Assembly (NCBI GenBank): GCA_905205065.1
Contig: CAJLCI010000010.1
Span: 1-64,000, forward strand
DNA length: 64,000 nt
Source: an uncultured Eubacteriales bacterium
GTDB lineage: Bacteria; Bacillota; Clostridia; Oscillospirales; CAG-272
Direction of reading: 5' to 3'
Part shown: positions 50,282 through 58,929 of the stretch, piece after piece
How the letters are laid out: each line of letters opens with the position of its first letter
How positions within the stretch are numbered: position 1 is the first letter of the stretch
Notes under the pieces: model-generated
Told to the model about the DNA's origin: nothing
The model's input: the letters and a program-made list of their open reading frames with translations, nothing else
Databases searched by the model: none
Translations under genes and position numbers: made by a program

Positions 50282-53200
50282 ATGAGAAACTGGACTCCGG
50301 CGCAATTACTTGCGATCCAGGCCTCCGGATGTGACTTGCTTGTTTCGGCTGCGGCCGGATCGGGAAAAACCGCGGTTCTTACCGAAAGGCTGATACGCAG
50401 ACTTACAGACAAGGAAAACCCCGCAGAGCTATCTAAAATGCTGATAGTTACATTTACACGCGCGGCAGCGTCAGAACTCCGCGAGCGCATCGGCACGGCT
50501 CTTGATGCCGCTATGGAAGCGGAGCCTGAAAGAAAAGATCTTGTCAGGCAAAGCTTAGGCCTTGAAAGCGCGCATATCGGAACTATTCATAGCTTCTGTC
50601 TGTCACTGATCCGCGAAAATTTTGCCGTCCTCGGACTGGCGCCTGCTATACGCGTTGCCGATGAAACAGAAATTCTTATGATGGCTCTGCGCGTTATGGA
50701 TGAAGTAATTGACGACTTCTATGAAAGATCGGATAACGAATCCGAAAGCTTCTCACAATCCGAGATAGGAGCGCACACTGACTTTCGAAGCCTTGCGGAT
50801 ACGTTTGTCTCAGACCGCGACGATAAGCTTGCCGCGTATTTTTACGATATATACAGAGAAACTATGAACTATCCCGAAGGAATTTCAATTCTGCATGTGT
50901 CAGCTAAAAAGCTGTCGGACGGATCACATTCTGATTTTTTCAACACTGCTTGGGGCAGCGTTATTAAGCGCGGACTTATAGACGAACTGTCATACTATGG
51001 AAAAATATATGAAGAAGCTGTCGAATACTTTACCGCGGGCGACAGCATTCTCGAACAAAAATTTGCGCCGGCTTTCGTCTGCGATAAGGATTTTATATCG
51101 GGAATGATCTCTGCTGTAGATAAGGGCTATAATTCAGCGCGCAATTTTGTTTTATCGTATAAAAAAACTGCAATTGGAAGAAAAAAAGCAGAAGAAAATG
51201 AAAAGATCGATTTTTATAAATCCGTAAGAACAGATTTTGGCAAGTTCATCGAAAAAACCGCCTCCAAAAAGCTTTCGGCATCTCAGGAAAAAATTTCTGA
51301 GATAATGACGAATGCAGCTTTGCTCTGCGACAGCCTTTTCAATGTTCTGAGCGAATTTTCTGAAAGATTTACAGAAGAAAAAAGACGGAAAGGCGTTATT
51401 GACTATTCGGACATTGAACATCTGACGCTTAGGCTTCTAACCGATGAAAACGGATTGCCTACAGACACCGCAAGGCAATGCAGAACAGAATATAACGAAA
51501 TATATATAGACGAATATCAGGATATAAGTCCGATTCAGGATAAAATTTTTAACGCCATTGCAAACAACAACAGATTTATGGTAGGCGATATAAAACAAAG
51601 CATATACGGCTTTCGCGGTTCGGCTCCGGATATATTTGCCGGATACAGAAGCCGTTTTCCAAAGCTTGAATCATCGTCTGATGAAAATCCTTTTGTACAA
51701 GACAAAATCGGACGCACTGTTTTCCTGTCCCATAATTTCCGATGCGACGACACTATAATAGACTTTACAAACTCCGTTTTCGGAACAATAATGCAGGATA
51801 AGTACGGCAGCTCACTCTCCTACGGCAATGATGATAAGCTTGTCTTCTCAAAAAAATACGAGGAAAATTACCGTGCCGTTCCGGCAAAAGTGGTACTTAT
51901 TTCTCCTTCAGTTACAAATAATGAAGAATACGGCAGCACCGAAAACAGCGATGAGAAAAAAGAGGAAAACAGCGTCAATAAAAAAGCGCCGGATAATATA
52001 AAACCCGAAACGGCAGAAGCTGAGTATGTTGCATCGGAATCTGAAAAGCTTATCAAATCCGGTCGGTACAGGCCAGAAGACATTCGTATATTACTTCGAA
52101 GCGGCGCAGGTGATACCGAGAGATTCGCGCGGGCATTTTCAAGGCGTGGCATACCATTTGAAAATGTCAGAACTGTCGGTTTTTTTGAACGTCCGCATAC
52201 AATGCTTCTTTTATCACTTTTAAGATGTATTGACAATCCGCTTCACGATATTCCACTTGCATCGGTTCTCAAAAGTCCTCTTTTCGGTTTTACCATAGAT
52301 GAACTCATTGCGATAAGAAAAGATATACGTCCTCAATCGGGAATCCAGGATTCACTGTCAGAAACAGCCGGGGCAAAAAATGCTGATGAAAATATAAGTT
52401 TGGTTACTGAAAATACGGATAACAAGACAAAAATCTCACTTTTCAACCGCCTTTGCGACTATACTGAAAAATATGATTTCCAAAAGGGAAAAATATTTCT
52501 GAATGAGCTTTCCGACCTGCGAACGCGCGCAGCAACTATGCCGTCAGATAAACTGATATGGCACATTTTCAGCAGCACGCCGATAATGTACTGCGGGGAA
52601 TACAGAACGTCCATCGCTGCGGAAAATAGTTTCTCCGCAGAGCAAAGACGCGCGGATCTTATCCGTTTTTACGATTACGCGCGAAGCTATGAAGCGTCCT
52701 CATTTCGCGGATTAAACTCCTTTGTTTCATCTGTAAATGATCTGCTTGCAAAGGAACCTCATTTTGTCTTTGACAAAACGCCGAAGATTTCGGAAAGGGC
52801 TGTTTGCGCCATGACAATTCACGCCTCAAAAGGACTCGAATTTCCTGTCTGTTTTATATGCGGATCAGCAAAAAAATTCAATAAACAGGACTCGACCGAG
52901 CTTCTACTTATCGACGGTGAATTGGGCGCATGCCCCAAGCTCCGCCTCAATACTGGATTCGCAAGAATTGATACGCCTATGCGTTCGGCAGCAATACAGA
53001 AAAATGATGAACAGGAAACAGATGAAGAACTCCGTATACTGTATGTTGCGATGACACGGGCAAGAGAAATTTTATATATAACCGCCGGTACATCGGCTCC
53101 CGAAGCTATTATAAATGAAGCGGCGCTTTCCGCTTCATATCCGTCGCGTTTCTCTTTTTCAAAAAATGCAAGCTATATGAAATGGCTTCTCACAGCATTT

Positions 53201-54457
53201 GCATGCAAAAATAATTTTCCCACCAATCACATTGATTTGTCTCGGACAAACACCAGACTCGGAACAATTTGCGGCAGCGCTGAAAATGAAGTATGCGCAT
53301 ATGCCGAGCTGATACGCTATAATTGCAAAGACGGTATACCCCTATTTGAAGCATATAACGAATCAGTTTACAGTCCGGAAAGCATTGAAAACGGAAAGGA
53401 TGAAAATCAAAAACGTCCGACCGCAAAAGAAAAAGAGCTGACAGACGATAAAATTTTTGAAACAATTGAAGAACGCTTAAACAAAGAATATTCCGTCAGC
53501 ATTGTTTCTAAACTTCCCGCCAAGCTTTCAGTTTCTGAGCTTTATCCCGGTTTTCTCGATGATTCTCCTGCCCTTTCTCCGGAGGAGGCAATACATCGAA
53601 TAGAACTTGAAAAATCAGAAATCGAAACCAAAACTGAAACCCAAACCAAAGACGAATCTCAAACCGAAGACAAAATTAAAACCGAAGACAAAATTAAAAT
53701 CGAAGACGAAATCAAAATCGAAGACAAAACCAAAATCGAAGACAAAATCAAAATCGAAGACAAAACCAAAATCGAAGACAAAACCAAAATCGAAGACAAA
53801 ACCAAAATCGAAGACAAAACCAAAATCGAGACTGAAATCGAAAATAAATCTGAAAAAGAAATATCAGACAGAAAAAAGCCGCTCCGTATTCCACATTTTC
53901 TCCAGAATGACACTTTAACCTCAACCGGAGCTGAAAGAGGAACTGCTGTCCATGTTTTCCTTCAGTTTGCCGATTGGAATAACGTGATAAAAAACGGAAT
54001 TCAAAAGGAAACAGAGCGTCTTATTGAAAAGCGTTTTATAACTCCGGCAATTGGAAAATTAATTTCTGTTCCGATGCTCGAAAACTTTTTCAAAAGCCGT
54101 CTCTTCAATGAGCTTTGCTCCGCCGAAAAGGTTTACAGAGAGCTTAGATTTAACGTACTTCTTCCCGCCGAATGCTTTACCGAAAAGCAAAACACAAAAG
54201 AGCTTCTTAAGGGAGAAAAACTGCTTGTCCAGGGTATAATAGACTGTCTGTACATAACAAAAAACGGAAAACTCCGGCTGCTTGATTACAAGACTGATTA
54301 CATCCGAGGCAGTAAGAATGATGTCAAAAAAGAGCTTGAAAAAAGATACGGAACACAGCTTCAAATATATAAGAGAGCCGCGGCTATAATAACAGGACGC
54401 GCTGTTGACAAGTGCATAATATATTCTCTCTCGTCAGGTCTCGAAATCGAAATTTAA
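50282..54457 (+). CDS. addA: ATP-dependent helicase-nuclease subunit A with internal hexapeptide repeats
   Basis: A 1391-residue UvrD-type 3'-5' helicase and nuclease; typical Firmicutes AddA is 1200-1250. Motifs: Walker A SAAAGSGKTAVL (residues ~20-31), motif Ia VTFTRAAASELRERI, Walker B region YIDEYQDISPIQDKIF near 407, motif IV-V TIHASKGLEFPVCF near 845, motif VI RILYVAMTRAREILY near 917, and the nuclease core LRLLDYKTDYI near 1333. The extra length is mostly one insert at about 1115-1185 with KTKIED-type repeats, between the helicase and nuclease domains. It ends in a terminator at 54579. The start ATG 50282 follows AGAAAGGAAA. Confidence 0.95.
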   Translation: MRNWTPAQLLAIQASGCDLLVSAAAGSGKTAVLTERLIRRLTDKENPAELSKMLIVTFTRAAASELRERIGTALDAAMEAEPERKDLVRQSLGLESAHIGTIHSFCLSLIRENFAVLGLAPAIRVADETEILMMALRVMDEVIDDFYERSDNESESFSQSEIGAHTDFRSLADTFVSDRDDKLAAYFYDIYRETMNYPEGISILHVSAKKLSDGSHSDFFNTAWGSVIKRGLIDELSYYGKIYEEAVEYFTAGDSILEQKFAPAFVCDKDFISGMISAVDKGYNSARNFVLSYKKTAIGRKKAEENEKIDFYKSVRTDFGKFIEKTASKKLSASQEKISEIMTNAALLCDSLFNVLSEFSERFTEEKRRKGVIDYSDIEHLTLRLLTDENGLPTDTARQCRTEYNEIYIDEYQDISPIQDKIFNAIANNNRFMVGDIKQSIYGFRGSAPDIFAGYRSRFPKLESSSDENPFVQDKIGRTVFLSHNFRCDDTIIDFTNSVFGTIMQDKYGSSLSYGNDDKLVFSKKYEENYRAVPAKVVLISPSVTNNEEYGSTENSDEKKEENSVNKKAPDNIKPETAEAEYVASESEKLIKSGRYRPEDIRILLRSGAGDTERFARAFSRRGIPFENVRTVGFFERPHTMLLLSLLRCIDNPLHDIPLASVLKSPLFGFTIDELIAIRKDIRPQSGIQDSLSETAGAKNADENISLVTENTDNKTKISLFNRLCDYTEKYDFQKGKIFLNELSDLRTRAATMPSDKLIWHIFSSTPIMYCGEYRTSIAAENSFSAEQRRADLIRFYDYARSYEASSFRGLNSFVSSVNDLLAKEPHFVFDKTPKISERAVCAMTIHASKGLEFPVCFICGSAKKFNKQDSTELLLIDGELGACPKLRLNTGFARIDTPMRSAAIQKNDEQETDEELRILYVAMTRAREILYITAGTSAPEAIINEAALSASYPSRFSFSKNASYMKWLLTAFACKNNFPTNHIDLSRTNTRLGTICGSAENEVCAYAELIRYNCKDGIPLFEAYNESVYSPESIENGKDENQKRPTAKEKELTDDKIFETIEERLNKEYSVSIVSKLPAKLSVSELYPGFLDDSPALSPEEAIHRIELEKSEIETKTETQTKDESQTEDKIKTEDKIKIEDEIKIEDKTKIEDKIKIEDKTKIEDKTKIEDKTKIEDKTKIETEIENKSEKEISDRKKPLRIPHFLQNDTLTSTGAERGTAVHVFLQFADWNNVIKNGIQKETERLIEKRFITPAIGKLISVPMLENFFKSRLFNELCSAEKVYRELRFNVLLPAECFTEKQNTKELLKGEKLLVQGIIDCLYITKNGKLRLLDYKTDYIRGSKNDVKKELEKRYGTQLQIYKRAAAIITGRAVDKCIIYSLSSGLEIEI
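53630..53835 (+). repeat. In-frame 18-bp tandem repeat inside addA
   Basis: AAAACCAAAATCGAAGAC and close variants repeat about ten times, giving the hexapeptide K-T/I-K-I-E-D and a highly charged linker of about 65 residues. The last four units are nearly identical at the DNA level, which points to recent slippage. The unit keeps the reading frame, so addA stays intact. The insert lies between the helicase motifs and the nuclease domain, at about residues 1117-1185. Confidence 0.92.
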
Positions 54458-54578
54458 ATTTAAAAGCCGTAATTAAACAGCGTCTCAGTGCGAGGAGTTC
54501 ACTAAATAATTAATGATACGCTGCATACGAAGGTTCTCCAGCAGATCATACCAACACCGAAGAAATCCATTCTCAATT

Positions 54579-54618
54579 GCGGAGGCTTGCTGCAAGCAAG
54601 CCTCCGCAGTTTATCCGA
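54579..54618 (+). terminator. Terminator of addA
   Basis: GCGGAGGCTTGC, loop TGCAA (part of a symmetric centre), GCAAGCCTCCGC: a perfect 12-bp stem. The T run is imperfect (AGTTTATCC, then TTTTTT at 54626), so termination may be somewhat leaky. It separates addA from the convergent glycosyltransferase gene. Confidence 0.75.
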
Positions 54619-54688
54619 TATCTTTTTTAGCTATTCAAAATTCCCCGCGCCATTTTTTATTTGTTCCCTAAAGGCAATTACTTTATTG

Positions 54689-56125
54689 TCAGGAATTACA
54701 GATAGACTTATAAAGCTCAAAATATTCCTGCGCTGTATACTTTATCGAATTATCAAGACGCATAACTCTTCCGACTAGTTCGTTCCATCTGTCCTTTTCG
54801 CACATAAAAAGACGGCGCGCCCGGTCAAATTCGCAGAGCATAGAGGAAACCGTATATGAATCGAACAAAAAAGCGGTTCCCTCTCCTGTCTCTGTACTGT
54901 AACTGTTTCCGCCGAGTACACCTCCGGAATAAGACAATGATACAGTTCCGTAACGTGCTGCGGCCATCCGATTTAAATTTGACGCACCGTCCCTCTGAGG
55001 TGCAAGCAAAATATCCGCCCCGGCATAAACGAGCCTTGAAAGTGTTCTGTCATATCGGATAACAGACGCTACCTTGTCATGCATAGTTCTTGAAAGTTCG
55101 CGTACTTTCATTTCATTTTCACTATCGCCGATTCCGAGAATTATCAGTTGTATATCTTCATGAAGCAATTCAGGCAAAGCATCCGTCAGCAATTCCATCC
55201 CCGCGGAATCCGTAAGCCTTGATACTACAGCGACCATCAGTACATCGCATCGGTCGGGAAGCCCTAATCTTCTTTGAAGTTCCGCCTTACAGCAATATTT
55301 TCCGCCAAAATCTGACACATCATATCTGCAGGGCAGCTCCGCGTCAACAGAAGGACAATAGTCGTCTGTGTCTATTCCTATTGTAATCCGCTGAAGCTTT
55401 TCACAACAGCCTCTCGGCAATTTTGATAATACTGGTGAATTTGCCAGTGAAGAATTCACGTCAGGCTGATCACAGTAGACCGTAATCTCATCAGCAAAAT
55501 GACATGCCCCCGCCGTCAGATTCACAGCTCCGTCGCATACAACAAAATTTCTTATATCCTCCATTTCAAAAACATCTTCAAGGCATTCCATTCCGAATAT
55601 TCCCAATTTTTCAAAATCGCATATTGTATGCAGACATTTGATATTACTGTATATTCCGTCGCGCAGTCTGAAATGACCGCAAAGGTATATCGACGACGCA
55701 GCGGTAAACCAGTCATTTGTATGAATTACGTCAGGAATAAATCCAATTCTGGGTAGCATCTCTATAACTGCCTTTGAATAAAATGCAAAACGTTCTCCGT
55801 CATCATAAAATCCATAAAGAGACTGCCTGCCAAAATAATACTCATTGTCAATGAAATAATATGTCACTCCGCATCGGGTCAGCTGAAACACTCCACAGTA
55901 CTGATTTCTCCAGCAAAGCGAAACAGTAAATTCCGATATTTTTTTGGCCTCCTGACGATATCTTCGAGGTATAGTTGCGTAAAATGGTAAAACCACTCTG
56001 ATATCTGCACCCAGTAATTTAATTTGCTGCGGCAACGAACCCGCGATTTCTCCTGCATCGCCGCTTGCCGCGAAAGGAAATGCCTCATAAGAGGCATACA
56101 AAATTTTTAAGCTTTCACGTTTCAT
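54689..56125 (-). CDS. GlgA-like GT5 glycosyltransferase lacking key catalytic residues
   Basis: A 478-residue protein of glycogen synthase length and layout. The N-terminus KILYASYEAFPFAASGDAGEIAGSLP matches GlgA, but the ADP-glucose-binding lysine of KTGGL is replaced (ASGDA). The middle has PDVIHTNDWFTAA, the conserved GlgA motif near residue 138, and later KAELQRRLGL and VVSRLTD. Where GlgA has the E-x7-E catalytic segment (EPCGL...RYGT), this protein has QRDGASNLNRMAAARYGTV, so the first Glu is lost, and the following TGGL is SGGV. Conservation elsewhere argues for a working protein with another role. It lies 36 nt after spoIIID on the same strand, so it is probably expressed in the mother cell. 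No other glycogen gene is near. Confidence 0.82.
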   Translation of the reverse strand: MKRESLKILYASYEAFPFAASGDAGEIAGSLPQQIKLLGADIRVVLPFYATIPRRYRQEAKKISEFTVSLCWRNQYCGVFQLTRCGVTYYFIDNEYYFGRQSLYGFYDDGERFAFYSKAVIEMLPRIGFIPDVIHTNDWFTAASSIYLCGHFRLRDGIYSNIKCLHTICDFEKLGIFGMECLEDVFEMEDIRNFVVCDGAVNLTAGACHFADEITVYCDQPDVNSSLANSPVLSKLPRGCCEKLQRITIGIDTDDYCPSVDAELPCRYDVSDFGGKYCCKAELQRRLGLPDRCDVLMVAVVSRLTDSAGMELLTDALPELLHEDIQLIILGIGDSENEMKVRELSRTMHDKVASVIRYDRTLSRLVYAGADILLAPQRDGASNLNRMAAARYGTVSLSYSGGVLGGNSYSTETGEGTAFLFDSYTVSSMLCEFDRARRLFMCEKDRWNELVGRVMRLDNSIKYTAQEYFELYKSICNS

Positions 56126-56161
56126 ATTATACAGGCCATGCCTTTCAGGATATTATCTGTT

Positions 56162-56509
56162 CTATTTCCTGCCAACTTTTATACCTTTTCCCTTTTTTGA
56201 CTTTTCTTTTTTACCGGACTTTTTAGACGACAGCTCAGTTATATGCTCATTTTCGTATCTTCTCTTTGTTGCTTCGCCACCACGAAGGTGTCTCTCTGCC
56301 TTATTTTCCTGCAAAAGCGCGTTGACCTTTTTGAATAGAATAGGATTTTCATAGCGCAGCTTAGACGTCACATCTTTATGTACTGTTGATTTACTCATTC
56401 CGAAGTATTTTGCGGTCTGCCGCACGGTAGCTTTATTTTCTACAAGGTATTCTCCGAATAATTCGCACCGCGCCTTGCCGCTGTTTCCGTAAGTCTCATA
56501 TGATGGCAT
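56162..56509 (-). CDS. spoIIID: Sporulation transcription factor SpoIIID
   Basis: A 115-residue mother-cell regulator that switches genes on or off during sigma-E and sigma-K activity. The core (residues 15-85) matches B. subtilis SpoIIID closely: GEYLVENKATVRQTAKYFGMSKSTVHKDVTSKL is the helix-turn-helix and KAERHLRGGEATKRRYE is the C-terminal basic helix. About 30 residues of Lys/Gly-rich tail (SGKKEKSKKGKGIKVGRK) are added compared with the 93-residue B. subtilis protein; the tail could strengthen DNA contact. The gene shows that the organism can sporulate or comes from a sporulating lineage. A sigma-E-type promoter lies upstream. Confidence 0.96.
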   Translation of the reverse strand: MPSYETYGNSGKARCELFGEYLVENKATVRQTAKYFGMSKSTVHKDVTSKLRYENPILFKKVNALLQENKAERHLRGGEATKRRYENEHITELSSKKSGKKEKSKKGKGIKVGRK

Positions 56510-56545
56510 TTTGCACCAACCTCGCCTCCGAGTAAAATATGTTAC

Positions 56546-56574
56546 ATTCTATGCGGCAGAAAAATAAATATTCC
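56546..56574 (-). promoter_or_regulatory. Sigma-E-type promoter of spoIIID
   Basis: On the minus strand GGAATATT (56574-56567), a 13-nt spacer and CATAGAAT (56553-56546). The sigma-E consensus is about KMATATT, 13-15 nt, CATACAMT, so seven of eight -10 positions fit. It lies about 37 nt upstream of the start codon. In B. subtilis spoIIID is under sigma-E control, which agrees. Confidence 0.7.
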
Positions 56575-56717
56575 GGTTTGAATCGCTCAAAGCCTGTACC
56601 AAATCAACAAATAAAAAAACTATTCTACGCATACAAACGATAAAACTTTTGATTTTAGCCCGTTATCTGTTTATACAAGAATAATTTTCCGTTCAACAAT
56701 TCAATACCCTAAAAAAT

Positions 56718-56757
56718 AAAAAGCCCGGTTCAGGATAAACCTGAACCGAGCCTTTTC
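56718..56757 (-). terminator. Terminator of the serine-hydrolase gene
   Basis: CGGTTCAGG and CCTGAACCG form a 9-bp core stem with AAAAG/CTTTT extension. The A run at 56711-56722 gives a U run on the minus strand. It starts 12 nt after the stop codon at 56769. Confidence 0.8.
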
Positions 56758-56768
56758 TCTGTCGGTGA

Positions 56769-57644
56769 TTACTCTTTTTCCAAAGTCAATAGATAATCCA
56801 TAAGTCTGCCGGAATATGCAGAGTTTTCATGACCTTCCCAGCCTACCGCAATGCCAAGCTTTGTATTGAAATAAATAAACTGACCGTAGAGCCCGCCTTT
56901 TCCGTATCCGTACATTCCGCACCTTGAAAATTCATATCCGCGCTCTATTACAGTATTATACCAATCTTCCGAAAAATAACGCCGCCCTTCATACATTCCC
57001 CGATTAAGATACAGCTGCGCTACCTTCACCATATCATTTGTACGTATATAAAGTCCCGTTGCGCCCATAGGAAATCCCTGCGGGCAATGGGACCATGCAA
57101 CCTCCGAGAAACATAACGGAACAAAAAGCCGGCTGTTAAGAAAATCATCAAGACGCTCTCCAGATTTTTTCGTAACCACCCTTGAAAGCAGATAATACGC
57201 CGCATCGCTGTAGCAAGACTGTGTACCGGGTTCAAAATAAATATTGTGAGACAGAACAATTTTCAAAAAATCTGTTCTCGTCCCATATTTTTGTTCATAT
57301 CCGGCAACATCTTCTACATCGATATCGAGAAAGCCTTCATTGAAACCCACTTTGTGTTTAATTACGTTATCCACAGTAACGGAATCCCACTTTTTATCAT
57401 ATCCGTCCGGCATTTCGGCAGCAAAAATATCGGAAATCTTCTCATCAAGAGATAACAGACCGTCATCAACAAGAAATCCTATCGCTGTAACGGTAAAGAC
57501 CTTTGAAACAGAGAATACATTGTTGGTATCATTGGCAAGAATACGTTTAAACGTCTCTGTTTTTCCGTTTTCAGAGATACTCAGGGAATACAGACCGTCG
57601 CTGTCCCTTTTAGCAAATTCAAATAAATCTTTTGTAATACTCAT
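56769..57644 (-). CDS. Serine hydrolase, beta-lactamase/class C family
   Basis: A 291-residue cytosolic-looking serine hydrolase without a signal peptide. The catalytic S-x-x-K motif is SVSK in FSVSKVFTVTAIGFLVDDG (near residue 45), followed by LSLDEKISDIF, typical of class C-like esterases. The second motif Y-x-N appears as YSDAAYYLLS (near 136), with Asp replacing Asn, as in some esterases. The C-terminal GWEGHENSAYSG takes the place of the KTG triad. Such enzymes hydrolyse beta-lactams, esters or D-amino-acid peptides; the location without a signal and the Asp suggest an esterase or peptidase rather than resistance. Confidence 0.85.
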   Translation of the reverse strand: MSITKDLFEFAKRDSDGLYSLSISENGKTETFKRILANDTNNVFSVSKVFTVTAIGFLVDDGLLSLDEKISDIFAAEMPDGYDKKWDSVTVDNVIKHKVGFNEGFLDIDVEDVAGYEQKYGTRTDFLKIVLSHNIYFEPGTQSCYSDAAYYLLSRVVTKKSGERLDDFLNSRLFVPLCFSEVAWSHCPQGFPMGATGLYIRTNDMVKVAQLYLNRGMYEGRRYFSEDWYNTVIERGYEFSRCGMYGYGKGGLYGQFIYFNTKLGIAVGWEGHENSAYSGRLMDYLLTLEKE

Positions 57645-57804
57645 TTTCTGATATGCCTTTCGCAGTTATTGTAGTTTATAGGTTTCGTACTTAAAGAAAC
57701 AGCAGACTGTAAATCAGTTTGTTATAACTATTTTATCTCAAAAATCGCTAAAATCGTCTTTGGAATATCTCTTATTTACATATATCATTATGGCTTTTTA
57801 ATAC

Positions 57805-58881
57805 TCAAAATTTTATATCACAGCATTGCCGTATACCATCCAGAACAGCAAGCGTCTGTATAGTATGCATCCGTTCCCTCTCCGACAATTGAAGTGAATT
57901 GTTTTCAATAAGATGTACAAAATGTCTCAGCTCATATGTCATATCGGGAAGGACATCAACATTCTCAGACGGAGTTAAACCGTTCCGGCCGATCTCAACA
58001 GAAGAAAGCGCCGCATCATCAAGCCTGCGCATATTATACACTTCGGTATTCAAATGCGACGCATCATATACATGTGTAGTCCCGTCACGAAGAGCAAGTG
58101 TTATAACATGCGGCCGGGATACGGAATCTATAGCAATACAACCCTCTTCGCCGCATATTTGTGACTGCAGTACGCTGTCGGTAATTTTGGAATAACTTAT
58201 ATCAACCATCATACCGTTATACATCATAACGGCCGTCCCCTCTCCGTCAATCCCGTTTTCAAGAAAAAGAGACTCCGCGCTTATTCTCTGAGGCGTACCG
58301 AAAAGAGCTTCGGACATTGCCGCGCAATAAACGCCGATATCCATGAGAGAACCGCCTCCGAGCTCAGGCTTAAACGCGTTTTCAACAATACCGTTTTTAT
58401 ATTTATCGTATCTTGATGAATACTGAAAATACGAGAGACAGGCGCGGCGAACAGGCGTAATTTTCCCGATCAGTCTTTTAATAACATAAAATCCGGGCAT
58501 GTATAACGACATCATACCCTCCATAAGTATAACGTCGTTATGCTTAGCGGTCTCCGACATATGTTCGTATGCCTCCGCGCTTACCGCCGCAGGCTTCTCA
58601 ACAAGAACATGCTTACCGGAAGCAAGAAGCTTTACCGCCTGTTCCTCGTGAAAAATATTTGGTGTAGCTATATAAACCGCATCTATATCATCAGCGGCCG
58701 CAAGCGCATCTACTCCGACGTATCTGCCGCCGACTCCGATTCCGTATCGACGGGCAAACTCTTCCGCCCCCTCGGCAGTTCTGGAGCAAATTCCGCAAAG
58801 CTCTATTCCTGAAGCAAATTTCATCGCCTTTATCATATTGTCAACGACAAAATTTCTTCCTATTACTGCAAGTCTAATCAT
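57805..58881 (-). CDS. Gfo/Idh/MocA-family oxidoreductase
   Basis: A 358-residue NAD(P)-dependent sugar or cyclitol dehydrogenase family member, starting at ATG 58881 (AAGGA upstream) with MIRLAVIGRNFVVDNMI, in place of the usual GxGxxG loop. The longer frame to 58920 adds 13 residues without a good site. The conserved EKPAA segment (VEKPAAVSAEAYE, near 97) carries the catalytic lysine, and the C-terminal domain begins ELGGGSLMDIGVYCAAMSEALFG (near 180). Substrate unknown. The gene starts 48 nt after an aminotransferase gene on the same strand and could be its partner. Confidence 0.9.
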   Translation of the reverse strand: MIRLAVIGRNFVVDNMIKAMKFASGIELCGICSRTAEGAEEFARRYGIGVGGRYVGVDALAAADDIDAVYIATPNIFHEEQAVKLLASGKHVLVEKPAAVSAEAYEHMSETAKHNDVILMEGMMSLYMPGFYVIKRLIGKITPVRRACLSYFQYSSRYDKYKNGIVENAFKPELGGGSLMDIGVYCAAMSEALFGTPQRISAESLFLENGIDGEGTAVMMYNGMMVDISYSKITDSVLQSQICGEEGCIAIDSVSRPHVITLALRDGTTHVYDASHLNTEVYNMRRLDDAALSSVEIGRNGLTPSENVDVLPDMTYELRHFVHLIENNSLQLSERERMHTIQTLAVLDGIRQCCDIKF

Positions 58882-58929
58882 ATTTAATTTAATCCTTAAA
58901 AAATTTGACGGGCATTTCAAACGCTGAAA

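Noticed and set aside
53659..53913. Minus-strand open frame rich in ILVLSS repeats
   Set aside because: It is the antisense shadow of the KTKIED repeats in addA.
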